Of a stretch of DNA of 64,000 bases, positions 27,772 to 36,153 are shown piece by piece. A program made the position numbers and the translations under genes. The stretch is taken from assembly GCA_021737645.1 (NCBI GenBank), contig JAIPDO010000009.1, positions 20,984 through 84,983 on the forward strand, read 5' to 3'. The notes beneath the pieces were generated by a model that worked only from the letters and a program-made list of their open reading frames with translations, searched no databases and was not told the DNA's origin. The stretch comes from Desulfarculaceae bacterium (GTDB taxonomy: Bacteria > Desulfobacterota > Desulfarculia > Desulfarculales > Desulfarculaceae). Position 1 is the first letter of the stretch. Each line of letters starts with the position of its first letter.

Positions 27772-28699
27772 CGCCCTTGTTGCTTTCGCGCTTGCGGGTG
27801 TTGGCCAAAAAGCGGCAGATAGTGCACTCCTCGGCAAAGCTGGGCATGCCGCACACCGAGCAGCGATTCTCCAGGTCCGGCTTGGCGGGCGGCCCGCCCT
27901 TGTCCTCCAGGTAGCCCAGATAAAAATTCAGTGAGGTGCCGGGCATGCGGTCTTCCAGCAGGCGCACCGCCTCGGTGTAATAGGGCAGGGTGGCCCCCTT
28001 GGAGCGGGGGCAGTCTCCCTTGGCCACCGACCAGCCCTGGGACTTGGCGTAGGACTTCAGCTCCGCCCCGCGCAGGCGGCACAGAGGCTTTATCTTTTTG
28101 GCGAAGGCCCCCGGCGCGCCCTCCAGGGTGGGCCATTGGTTGTCCAGATAGTGCTGGTGTCGGCGCACCAGATTGCCTAGCAGGCGGGCGGCCTCGTCGT
28201 CCAGGTGGTGGCCGGTGGCCAGCACCTCGAAGCCCAGATCCAGGCAGGCCTTGTTAAGGTAGTAGCGCTTTAGGGTGCCGCACACCGAGCAAAAGGAGCG
28301 CTTGTTGGCCCAGGCGATCTGCTGCACCCCGAACCCGGCCATCTCGGCCATATTAAATAGATGCAGCTTGGCCCCCAGGCGTTGAGCCATGGCCTGGCTG
28401 GCCTCCAATGAGGCCTCGCCGAACTTGCCGTCGCCCAGCTCCAGGGCCAGGTGCAGGCCCTCGGCCCGGTAGCCCAGCTCCAAGAGCACCTGCCACAGGG
28501 CCAGGGAGTCCTTGCCGCCGCTCACCGCCACCAAGACTTTTTGGCCCGGCTCAAGCATGTCGAACTGCTTGATGGCCCTCTCCGCCTGGCGGCGCACGAA
28601 GATGCCCAGGCACTTGTCGCAAAAGCGGGCGTTGTGGCTGGGCAGGCGGTGCTGGGCCGGCTTGCGGCAGCGGGAGCATTTCATGCCGTCGATGTTCAT
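27755..28699 (-). CDS. TtuA/TtcA-type tRNA thiolation enzyme
   Basis: This 314-aa PP-loop ATPase of the TtcA/TtuA family adenylates a tRNA uridine or cytidine and replaces oxygen with sulfur. It has an N-terminal zinc finger (CSRCRKPAQHRLPSHNARFCDKC) and the P-loop VAVSGGKDSLALW. The cluster cysteines are CSVC (in RSFCSVCGTLKRYYLNK) and C in KGDCPRSKG. The conserved GHHLDDEAARLLGNLVRR and a C-terminal zinc finger (CSVCGMPSFAEECTICRF) complete it. Two zinc fingers with Cys-x2-Cys plus a distal Cys match the 4Fe-4S TtuA type (s2T54). A partner sulfur carrier (TtuB) was not seen. This is a family-level call; the exact tRNA position is inference. Confidence 0.88.
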   Translation of the reverse strand: MNIDGMKCSRCRKPAQHRLPSHNARFCDKCLGIFVRRQAERAIKQFDMLEPGQKVLVAVSGGKDSLALWQVLLELGYRAEGLHLALELGDGKFGEASLEASQAMAQRLGAKLHLFNMAEMAGFGVQQIAWANKRSFCSVCGTLKRYYLNKACLDLGFEVLATGHHLDDEAARLLGNLVRRHQHYLDNQWPTLEGAPGAFAKKIKPLCRLRGAELKSYAKSQGWSVAKGDCPRSKGATLPYYTEAVRLLEDRMPGTSLNFYLGYLEDKGGPPAKPDLENRCSVCGMPSFAEECTICRFLANTRKRESNKGDALQD

Positions 28700-28778
28700 G
28701 GGCGCTCACCTTGGGGTTGGTTTTTACCCTACCACTATAGTGGAGCCGCCGCCCTCCCGCCAGATACCCGCCCTTTGC

Positions 28779-29513
28779 TTATTGGGAACTTTCCTTGCCC
28801 CCTAACATTTCCTCATACACCTCGGGATAATGCTCCCGAACGCAATCGGGGCACAGCCCGTGGCTAACCTCCGCCGAGGAATGCTTGGCCAGGTATCACT
28901 CCAGCTTGTTCCAATACCCCTGGTCGTCACGCACTTTTTTGCATATGGAGCACATGGGCAAAAGGCCCGAGAGGGTCTTGACATGATCCAGGGCATCGCG
29001 CAGTTGCCTGATGGTGGCTTCCTGTTCACGCTCCAGCCGATCCCGCTGTTCCTGAATTATGCTGTTTTGCAAGGCAATGGCGGCAAGCTCCCCAAAACGG
29101 GAGGCCATGTCGGCGTCCCTGGGGGTGAAATCCCGGGCCTTGTTGGCCAGCCCGATTATGCCCACGGTCTTGCCGTCCAGAACCAATGGGGCGAAAAGCA
29201 CGTTTTTCAGCACCACGTGCCCCTTGGGCATGAAGTCCACCCAATGGCTGGCCATGAAGTCGTTTTCGTAAACCGCCTCATTTTTGTGATAGGCCTGGGC
29301 CCGCAGGCCCCGGATGGGCATGGGAAGCTCGGGGGCCACGGTGCAGGGTAGCCCGCCCGCTTCCAGGAAAAGCACTTCGTTTTCGCTGCCGTCATCATTG
29401 AGCAGAGCCACGTAACCGGAGGAGGCTCCGGTTACTTCACGGCAATAATCGAAAATGCTGCGCGCCGCCTCGGGAAAGCCACTCAGATGGAAAACCGCCC
29501 GGGCGCAGCCGGT
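28779..29513 (-). pseudogene. Decayed GAF/zinc-ribbon signalling gene with in-frame TGA
   Basis: On the minus strand a GAF domain (VFHLSGFPEAARSIFDYCREVTGASSGYVALLNDDG ... GIIGLANKARDFTPRDADMASRFGELAAIALQNS) is followed by a coiled coil and the start of a Cys-rich tail (LLPMCSICKKVRDDQGYWNKLE). An in-frame TGA at 28896-28898 interrupts that tail, and the reading continues in frame as YLAKHSSAEVSHGLCPDCVREHYPEVYEEM to a TAA at 28779. Upstream, conserved-looking residues extend past the track start (GTG 29411) to a TAA at 29514 without a good start codon. The intact version of the tail is in the gene at 42301-43662. Loss at both ends points to a pseudogene; Sec coding is unlikely because the homologous residue is not Cys. 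Confidence 0.75.
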
Positions 29514-29837
29514 TTAAACTTCGGCCGGCGCAACTCTCCTTTTGTACGGAAGGACTCGTTTGCTGTAATTAGGAATCATTATAAATCATTGCCGATGGAG
29601 ATAAAACCTTTTCCAGCCAGTCCCCCAGTGGCGAGATGCCTTCCTATATAGTATAGTTGCTTCGCTTGACAAGAAGCCGCCCGGCGTAACCCGGTTGAGG
29701 CCAATTTTTTCTAAAAATTTCTCTTGACAAGCACCCCACCTTTATCCCACACTCTCTGTTTACGTGAAGGTAGCCCTTCCCCCCTGCGGGGAGGGGTGTG
29801 CTTTTATTGTTATCATACTGTTTTACTTGGTGAAACG

Positions 29838-30914
29838 ATGACCAGCCCCGCGCAAGACGCCCACGAGGCACTGGCCCAACACATGGATCGCTCCCCCCTG
29901 GGCGCGCCCCAGGGGCCTGAGCTCATGGCTATTTTGCGCGAGCTGTTCACCCCGGAAGAAGCGGCGGTGGCCTCGGCCCTGCCCTTCAAGCCGGTGCGGG
30001 CCGCCGCTTTGGCCCAGAAGCTGGAGCGCCCGGCCGACCAGATCGCCGCGCTGCTGGAGTCTTTGGCCGCCAAGGGCCTGGCCTATCGCCGCGGCACCAA
30101 GGCCGGGGACTACTACAGCCTGCTGCCCATGGTGCCGGGCATGGCCGAAGCCCAGTTTTGGGCCATGGCCCCCGGCGAGGCCAAGCTGAAGATGGCCCGG
30201 CTGTTCGAGGACTACTACGAGCCTGGGGTGGGCAAGGCCTTTGCCGAGTCCCCCACGCCCTACTCCCGGGTCATCCCGGTGGGCCGGTCCATCGAAAACA
30301 GCCAGGAGATCCTGCCCTACGAGAAGGCGGAAGAGCTTATCCGCCAGCATGAGCACCTGGCCCTGATCGACTGCTACTGCCGCTCCCAGGCCAAGCTGTT
30401 GGGCCAGGGCTGCGACGCGCCCTTGGACGTTTGCATGATCTTCGGCTCCTTTGCCGAGTTCGCGATTGGCCAGGGCTGGGCCCAGCCCATGGACGAGGCG
30501 GGGATGATGGACGCCCTGGCTCGGGCCGAAGAGGCCGGGCTGGTGCATGTGGTGGACAACGTAGCGGAAAACGTGAACTTTTTGTGCAACTGCTGCGGGT
30601 GCTGTTGCATGTTCCTACAGACCATCACCCGCATGAACCACCTCGGGGCGGTGAGCCAGGCGGCTTATTTTGCCTCGGTGGACCCGGAGCTGTGCACCGC
30701 TTGCGGCGAGTGCGCCGACACCTGTCAGGTGGCGGCGGTGCGGGTGGATGACGACTGCGCCGATTTCGACCAAGAGATTTGTTTAGGCTGCGGCCAGTGC
30801 GCCACGGTCTGCCCCAGCGAGGCGATAAAAATGACCCGCCGCGAGGCCCGGCCGGTGCCGGCCCACCACGGCGAACTTCAGGCCGGATTGGCCGACGCCC
30901 GCGGGGTGAAATAG
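29838..30914 (+). CDS. Fe-S protein: winged-helix head, CNCCGCCC motif and 2x4Fe-4S ferredoxin domain
   Basis: This cytoplasmic protein has about 358 aa, starting at the ATG at 29838 (MTSPAQDAHEAL); the track adds 38 codons from the leader. An N-terminal region (30-115) looks like a winged helix (ALPFKPVRAAALAQKLERPADQIAALLESLAAKGLAYRR). A cysteine-bearing middle (DCYCRSQAKLLGQGCDAPLDVCMIFG) follows, then CNCCGCCC and two ferredoxin clusters (CTACGECADTC, CLGCGQCATVC). Such proteins are common in strict anaerobes and are probably redox-sensing or electron-transfer proteins; function is not established. The leader contains a G/C hairpin (CTTCCCCCCTGCGGGGAGGG). Confidence 0.85.
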   Translation: MTSPAQDAHEALAQHMDRSPLGAPQGPELMAILRELFTPEEAAVASALPFKPVRAAALAQKLERPADQIAALLESLAAKGLAYRRGTKAGDYYSLLPMVPGMAEAQFWAMAPGEAKLKMARLFEDYYEPGVGKAFAESPTPYSRVIPVGRSIENSQEILPYEKAEELIRQHEHLALIDCYCRSQAKLLGQGCDAPLDVCMIFGSFAEFAIGQGWAQPMDEAGMMDALARAEEAGLVHVVDNVAENVNFLCNCCGCCCMFLQTITRMNHLGAVSQAAYFASVDPELCTACGECADTCQVAAVRVDDDCADFDQEICLGCGQCATVCPSEAIKMTRREARPVPAHHGELQAGLADARGVK

Positions 30915-31088
30915 TTTGTCGGGAGTTGGAGTTGACTTCCGCTCCCCAGTGCTTAGTTTAACCCTTAGACGCCTATGTCCCGAGCAAGATGCTCGGACGC
31001 GGCAAGCCTGAGCAGACTTTAGACCCGCGGCGCCGGTAGCCAGGAGCGCTGGACCATGCGGGTGCCTGTAAGGAAAAGGTAGATTATC

Positions 31089-32171
31089 ATGGCCGACCGT
31101 AGAAATTTCAAGGGACCAGACTTCAGCCTGGACACCCCCGTCACCTATTTTAAAGAGGTGGAGGGGCGTGATCTGCTGACTCCCGAGCGGGAGCTGCAAC
31201 TGGGCAAGACCATCCAAGACGGCCGCGACGAAATTCTTGGCAAAGCCCTTTCGATCATCAAAAGCGACAAGGACGCCTGCGACAACTGCGTGCGCATCGA
31301 GGCCTGGTTGGCCGACAGCCACAAGTCTCCCCTGTCGGTGGAAGACGTGATGGCCGAGACCTTCGAGCTGCTCAAGCGCGCCTCCGCCAAGCGCCGCCCC
31401 TCCAAGAAGCTCAGCAAGACCTTGGAGGACATCGAGAGCGCCCGCTTGCAGGTGGAAATCGCGGTGCAGGAGATGGTGGAAGCCAACCTGCGCCTGGCCG
31501 TGTCCATCGCTAAAAAATACACCTTCCGTGGCCTTAGCTTCGCCGACCTGATTCAGGAAGGCAACATCGGCCTGATGAAGGCGGTGAACCGCTACGACTA
31601 CAAGACCGGTTACCGCTTCAGCACCTTTGCCTCCTGGTGGATTCGCCAGACCATAAGCCGGGCCATTTACGACCAGGCCCGCACCATCCGCATCCCCATC
31701 CACCTCTTGGAGCTGCGCTCCAAGTACTTTAGGGTGTACTACGGCCTGCTCAAAGAGCTGGGACGCGAGCCGTTGCCCAAGGAAGTGGCCGAAAAGGTGG
31801 GCATCGACGAGAGCAAGGTCAAGGAGATCGTCAACCTTACCCTGGACTCCACCAGCCTGGAGACCCCGGTGGGCGAGGACGGCGACGAGCTGGGCGACTT
31901 CATCGAGAACAAGGAGGCCGAGTGCCCCTTTGAAAAGGTGGGCGAAGGTGAGATGATGGTCCACCTGGGCGAGGCCCTGGAGTCCCTGGACGCCCGTGAA
32001 AAACGCATCCTGCAGATGCGTTTCGGCCTGGGCGACGAAGACGAGCACACCCTGGAGCAGGTGGGCCAGGTCTTTGGCCTGTCGCGGGAACGGGTGCGCC
32101 AGATCGAAAAGAAGGCCCTGCAGCGTTTGCGTCATCCCCAATGGCGGGCGGTGCTGGAGGACCACGTCTAG
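31089..32171 (+). CDS. Sigma-70 family RNA polymerase sigma factor (RpoD/RpoS type, no region 1.1)
   Basis: This 360-aa sigma factor recruits RNA polymerase to promoters. Region 1.2 is near the N-terminus (DTPVTYFKEVEGRDLLTPERELQLGKTI). Region 2 is VEANLRLAVSIAKKYTFRGLSFADLIQEGNIGLMKAVNRYDYKTGYRFSTFASWWIRQTISRAI. Region 3 is RTIRIPIHLLELRSKYFR. Region 4 carries LDAREKRILQMRFGLGDEDEHTLEQVGQVFGLSRERVRQIEKKALQRLR. It lacks the acidic region 1.1 of a housekeeping RpoD, so it is more likely an alternative group 2 factor. The ATG at 31089 follows AAGGAAAAGG. A strong terminator follows. Confidence 0.93.
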   Translation: MADRRNFKGPDFSLDTPVTYFKEVEGRDLLTPERELQLGKTIQDGRDEILGKALSIIKSDKDACDNCVRIEAWLADSHKSPLSVEDVMAETFELLKRASAKRRPSKKLSKTLEDIESARLQVEIAVQEMVEANLRLAVSIAKKYTFRGLSFADLIQEGNIGLMKAVNRYDYKTGYRFSTFASWWIRQTISRAIYDQARTIRIPIHLLELRSKYFRVYYGLLKELGREPLPKEVAEKVGIDESKVKEIVNLTLDSTSLETPVGEDGDELGDFIENKEAECPFEKVGEGEMMVHLGEALESLDAREKRILQMRFGLGDEDEHTLEQVGQVFGLSRERVRQIEKKALQRLRHPQWRAVLEDHV

Positions 32172-32197
32172 GCAGCGCGTCTACAACTGAACCACCA

Positions 32198-32228
32198 AGG
32201 CCCCGCCGGATTCCGGCGGGGCCTTTTT
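32198..32228 (+). terminator. Rho-independent terminator after the sigma factor gene
   Basis: AAGGCCCCGCCGG pairs with CCGGCGGGGCCTT around a short ATT loop and ends in TTTTTT. It lies 27 bases after the stop codon. Confidence 0.93.
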
Positions 32229-32263
32229 TGGCCTACACGCGGCCCCTTTGCCAAATAAGGGAG

Positions 32264-32510
32264 CTGTTGGGTTTCGGGCTCCGCCCTCTACGCCAACCTA
32301 CACCAACTCTCGATTTTGCCGGGGAAAAACGCCGTTAATCTCCTGCGGCATAGCCACGTGGTGCTGGGCAAGGTTAAAGGCAAGCAAACTCTCTATTGCG
32401 GGTTCGCCAGGTGTTCGTGGGCAAGGCGTCCGGCGAGCGAAAGGCTTAGCTATGGCAAAGCCTACAGCGAGCCTTGAGCGATGCCGGCAACACAGCCCAC
32501 GGGCGGCTGG
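32264..32510. repeat. Repeat pair: family 1 hairpin then family 3 long inverted repeat
   Basis: A diverged family 1 hairpin sits at 32264-32305 (CTGTTGGGTTTCGGGCTCCGCCCTCTACGCCAACC). A good family 3 copy sits at about 32404-32510 (CCAGGTGTTCGTGGGCAAGGCGTCCGGCGAGCG ... GAGCCTTGAGCGATGCCGGCAACACAGCCCACGGGC), nearly identical to 36836-36950. The rest of the 32229-32542 gap holds no gene. Confidence 0.8.
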
Positions 32511-32542
32511 CGAGGTCGCCGCAGCCGCGCGGCGAGGCCGCC

Positions 32543-33034
32543 TTAATAACTACAGGTCAGCACCACCTGGGCCAGCTCCGGGAAGGGATCGTCCTGGGCC
32601 CACATGAACAGGCTGAAGGTGGTGTCGCCGAAGAAAGAGGTGCCCAGGGTCAACTCCAGGGGTTCCCCGTTTTTCTTGTCCTTGAAATCCACATTGCTGC
32701 CCTCGCTGGTGCTCACCTTGCCGCTGTAGGTGTTGTCCGGGTTCTTCACCCTGGCCACGCACTTTAAGGTGTAGCCCATGCAGTATTGGTCCACCGAATT
32801 CCGGCCCTGGCCCTTTTTCATGGGCAGGGTGAAATGCACCGTCTTGGACGAACCCAAGGGTTTGCTGGGCGGGGCGGTCTCGCTGCGGCCGGCCGCCTGG
32901 TGCTTGGCTTTTATGTCCGCGGCCATTTCTTTCATGGCCTGGTGCATGCCCTTGGCCTGGGCCGGCATCGCCGCCGCCAGGCACAGAATAATCAGGGCCA
33001 GGGTCAGGGTCTTCCAAATAAGCTTTTTTATCAT
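32543..33034 (-). CDS. Exported protein of unknown function
   Basis: This 163-aa protein has a clear signal peptide ending in AQA (IWKTLTLALIILCLAAAMPAQA). The mature part is helical and charged at first (MHQAMKEMAADIKAKHQAAG), then beta-like with VHFTLPMKKGQGRNSVDQYCMGYTLKCVARVKNPDNTYSG and FFGDTTFSLFMWAQDDPFPELAQVVLTC. Three cysteines could form disulfides. No family was recognised. It is divergent from the cysK fusion gene, and its stop lies at a repeat region. Confidence 0.7.
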   Translation of the reverse strand: MIKKLIWKTLTLALIILCLAAAMPAQAKGMHQAMKEMAADIKAKHQAAGRSETAPPSKPLGSSKTVHFTLPMKKGQGRNSVDQYCMGYTLKCVARVKNPDNTYSGKVSTSEGSNVDFKDKKNGEPLELTLGTSFFGDTTFSLFMWAQDDPFPELAQVVLTCSY

Positions 33035-33219
33035 CGCTGGGTTCCCCTCGTTAGGGTTTGCCCTGGTGGCTCGGCGGCAGGGCTCACAAGCTATGCTGAC
33101 AAATCCCGCGCCGTTTTACAACGCCTATGCGCATGGCGGTCCACCGGCCTGAATGCTTTACTAAGCCCCCGTGGTTCAGTATGCTTGAGCCCACTGATCC
33201 AGCAAGCGGGGGACGGGGC

Positions 33220-35547
33220 ATGAGTCTGCGCAAAGTGAACAACATCCTGGAGTTGGTGGGCGGCACTCCCCTGGTGCGCATCAACCGGCTCAACCAAAAC
33301 CCCGGAGTCACGGTTTACGCCAAGCTGGAGTTCATGAACCCCGGCGGCTCGGTGAAGGACCGCCCGGCGCTCAACATGATCGAGCAGGCCGAAAAGCGCG
33401 GCGAGTTGACCGAGGGCAAGATTCTGCTGGAGGCCACCAGCGGCAACACCGGCATCGGCCTGGCCATGGCCTGCGCGGTCAAGGGCTACAAGATGCTCTT
33501 CACCATGTCCGAGTCCGCCTCCCAGGAGCGCCGCAAGATCCTTCGGGCCTACGGGGCGGACATCCTGCTCACCCCGGCCCACATGTCCACCGACGGGGCC
33601 ATCGAGGAGGCCTACCGCCTGGCCAGGGAAGAGCCGGAGCGCTACTTTTTGGTGGACCAGTTCAACAACGAGGACAACTGGATGGCCCACGCCCTGGAGG
33701 GCTCCACGGCCGACGAGATATACCAGGCCACCGAGGGCAAGGTGAATCTGGTGGTGGCCACCCTGGGCACCTCGGGCACGGTCATGGGCCTCACGCGGCG
33801 CCTGCACCAGCTGGACCCCAAGGTCAAGGTGGTGGCGGTGGAGCCCTATCAGGGGCACAAGATCCAGGGGCTCAAGAACATGAAGGAGTCTTACGCGCCG
33901 GGCATCTTCAGCCCCGGCGAGGTGGACATCCTGGCCAACGTGGACGATGACAGCGCCTACGAGATCGCCCGCCGCTTGGCCCGGGAAGAGGGCATCTTCG
34001 TGGGCATGAGCGCCGGGGCGGCCATGAAGGTGGCCCTGGACCACGCGGCCACCCTGCCCGAGGGCTCGGTGGTGGTGGCGCTCATGGCCGACGGCGGCGA
34101 GCGCTATCTGTCCACCCCCCTGTTCAGCAGCGAAAAGGTGCCCATCCCGCTGAGGTTCTACAACACCCTCAGCCGCCAGGTGGAAGACTTGAACCCGGTG
34201 CGCCCCGGCCAGGTGGGCATCTACGCCTGCGGCCCCTCCCTGGACGGCCCGCCGGACCTGGGCCTGTGCCGCCGCATGGTCTTCGCCGACCTGGTGCGCC
34301 GCTATCTGGAGTTCCGAGGCTTCGAGGTCAAGCTGATCATCAACATCGCCGACGTGGACGACCGCACCGTCAATCAGTGCCTGGCCGAGGGGGCCGATTG
34401 GAAGCAGTTCACCGCACGCTGGGAAAAAGTTTTCTTCGAGGACATGGCCACCCTGAACATCCTGCCCGCCCTGGACTACCCCAAGGCCAGCGAACACATC
34501 AACCAGATGGTGGACGCGGCCAGAGAGCTGTTGGCCAAGGACATGGCCTACGCCAAGCTAAGGAGCGTGTACTTCAACATCAGCCATTTCCCGGACTACG
34601 GCAAGCTCTCGGGCGTGGACCTGAACGCCACCCAAAGCGACAAGCACACCGACTACGACTATTACGAGAAGGAGAACCCCAGGGACTTCACCATCTTCAA
34701 ACGGGCCACCCTGGCCGACCTGAAGGCGGGCATCTACTGGTCCACCCCATGGGGCAACGTGCGCCCCGGCTGGCACGTGGAATGCGCCACCATGTCCACC
34801 GAGCACCTGGGCCAGCCTTTCGACCTGCACCTGGCCTCCACCGACCTCATCTTCCCCCACGGGGAAAACGAGATCGCTGTGGCCCAGTGCCTCACCGGCA
34901 AACCCCTGGCCAACATGTGGCTGCACTCGGACGTGGTGATGGTGGACGGCAAAAAGGCCAGCCGGGTGGCGGGCAACGACGTGACCCTCAGGGAAATCCT
35001 GGAACAGGGTTACTCCCCGGCCACGGTGCGCTACTGGCTCTTGGGCCAGCACTACCGCCGGCCCATCAACTACGACCGGGAGCAACTGGACCAGGCCGCC
35101 AAAACCGTGGAGCGGCTAAACGACTTCGTGGAGCGCCTGCGCTTCATGAACCCCGGCGAGCCATCCCCGGATCTGGACCAGATTCTCTACGAGGCCAAGA
35201 GCGGCATCCAGGAGGCCATGGACAACGACCTGAACGTGCCCAAGGCCATGGGCCAGCTCTTCGCAATGGTGCGCCGCATCAACCGGTTGATGAACCAGGG
35301 GCTCATGGACGCCGCCCAGGTTGAGCAGGTGCTGGCCTTTGTGGAGCGCACCAACCGGGTGCTGGGGGTGATCGACCTGGAGCCCGGCGAACGCGACGCG
35401 GACATCGAGGCCCTGGTGCACAAGCGCGACGCCGCCCGCGCCGGGGGAGACTTCGCCCTGGCCGACCGGCTGCGCGACGAGCTGGCCGCCAGGGGCATCC
35501 AGCTTGTCGATACTCCGGCGGGCACCCGCTGGAACAAAATTAATTAG
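33220..35547 (+). CDS. Cysteine synthase fused to a CysRS-like domain lacking HIGH and KMSKS
   Basis: This 775-aa fusion starts at the ATG at 33220. Residues 1-305 form a complete PLP cysteine synthase: PLP lysine in NPGGSVKDR (K46), substrate loop EATSGNTGIG, phosphate loop GTSGTVMG and C-terminal DGGERYLST. Residues 310-775 follow cysteinyl-tRNA synthetase from end to end (FYNTLSRQVEDLNPVRPGQVGIYACGPS, NIADVDDR, EDMATLNILPALDYPKASEHI, RPGWHVECATMS, FPHGENEIA, DLNVP, DTPAGTRW). The ATP-binding HIGN is replaced by DLGL (346-349), KMSKS by KASRV (579-583) and the second His of PHHENE by Gly. The zinc ligands (C337, C in HVEC, His and Glu in PHGENE) remain. Cysteine synthesis is probably active; aminoacylation probably is not. 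Confidence 0.9.
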   Translation: MSLRKVNNILELVGGTPLVRINRLNQNPGVTVYAKLEFMNPGGSVKDRPALNMIEQAEKRGELTEGKILLEATSGNTGIGLAMACAVKGYKMLFTMSESASQERRKILRAYGADILLTPAHMSTDGAIEEAYRLAREEPERYFLVDQFNNEDNWMAHALEGSTADEIYQATEGKVNLVVATLGTSGTVMGLTRRLHQLDPKVKVVAVEPYQGHKIQGLKNMKESYAPGIFSPGEVDILANVDDDSAYEIARRLAREEGIFVGMSAGAAMKVALDHAATLPEGSVVVALMADGGERYLSTPLFSSEKVPIPLRFYNTLSRQVEDLNPVRPGQVGIYACGPSLDGPPDLGLCRRMVFADLVRRYLEFRGFEVKLIINIADVDDRTVNQCLAEGADWKQFTARWEKVFFEDMATLNILPALDYPKASEHINQMVDAARELLAKDMAYAKLRSVYFNISHFPDYGKLSGVDLNATQSDKHTDYDYYEKENPRDFTIFKRATLADLKAGIYWSTPWGNVRPGWHVECATMSTEHLGQPFDLHLASTDLIFPHGENEIAVAQCLTGKPLANMWLHSDVVMVDGKKASRVAGNDVTLREILEQGYSPATVRYWLLGQHYRRPINYDREQLDQAAKTVERLNDFVERLRFMNPGEPSPDLDQILYEAKSGIQEAMDNDLNVPKAMGQLFAMVRRINRLMNQGLMDAAQVEQVLAFVERTNRVLGVIDLEPGERDADIEALVHKRDAARAGGDFALADRLRDELAARGIQLVDTPAGTRWNKIN

Positions 35548-35593
35548 CCCGGCTTCCTGCTGCTGCCTGCAAAATTAGCTTCGCTTTTCGACT

Positions 35594-35638
35594 GCATCGT
35601 GTAGGCCAGGCAGAGGGCGCAGACCGAAGCCTGACAAT
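35594..35638. repeat. Family 1 hairpin repeat with changed, still complementary arms
   Basis: GCATCGTGTAGGCCAGGCAGAGGGCGCAGACCGAAGCCTGACAAT matches 53878-53920 outside the arms. Here CCAGGC (35606-35611) pairs with GCCTG (35629-35633), where the other copy pairs TTGGGT with ACCCAA. Confidence 0.75.
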
Positions 35639-35714
35639 TCCTTTGCCCACGCCGCCCGGCGGGTGCACTATATATATCCGTAACCCTGCCCCCTTAAGCC
35701 GACCAGGAGAAGCA

Positions 35715-36107
35715 ATGGCAATAAAGCGCGACAAGCATGCCTGGCTGCGGGCCGTGGAAGGCCTGCCCGCCTATCCCGTGGTGCTCATGCCGCTCGGCGA
35801 AGGCGGCTGGGAGGCGGTGTTCCCCAACCTGGCCCGGCTCAGTGCCTGGGGCCCGGACAAGGACACCTGCCGGGCCAACGCCGCCGAGGCGCTCACCTTC
35901 GAGCTGGGCCAGTTCATCGTGTCCGGCGACGCACCTCCCAGGCCCTCGGACCCCGAGCGGCTCATCGCGGACGATGAAGAGCCGCCCGGCACCGAACTGG
36001 TGATGCTTGAGCCACTGCGCTCGGTGCTCAAAAAACGCCTGGGCCTCACCAAGCGCGAAAAGGGCGGTGCCATGGCCGCCACCCTGGGAAGATTGGGTCG
36101 TAACTAG
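35715..36107 (+). CDS. HicB-like protein (orphan antitoxin fold)
   Basis: This 130-aa protein starts at the ATG at 35715 after AGGAGA. The central stretch YPVVLMPLGEGGWEAVFPNLARLSAWGPDKDTCRANAAEALTFELGQFI fits the HicB fold (beta strands with F-P-D/N-L, then G-x-T/D and a helix with conserved Ala). The tail is Arg/Lys-rich (VLKKRLGLTKREKGGAMAATLGRLGRN) and may be DNA- or RNA-contacting. No HicA toxin gene is adjacent on either side, so a toxin-antitoxin role is not supported here. Confidence 0.65.
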   Translation: MAIKRDKHAWLRAVEGLPAYPVVLMPLGEGGWEAVFPNLARLSAWGPDKDTCRANAAEALTFELGQFIVSGDAPPRPSDPERLIADDEEPPGTELVMLEPLRSVLKKRLGLTKREKGGAMAATLGRLGRN

Positions 36108-36153
36108 AAACAGGCCTGCGCCGTTAAACGTCGAATCATCAGGAGGGTAAAGC

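Noticed and set aside
28896-28898. TGA as selenocysteine codon
   Set aside because: The aligned position in the intact homologue (42301 gene) is Thr, not Cys, and no SECIS-like hairpin was evident just downstream.
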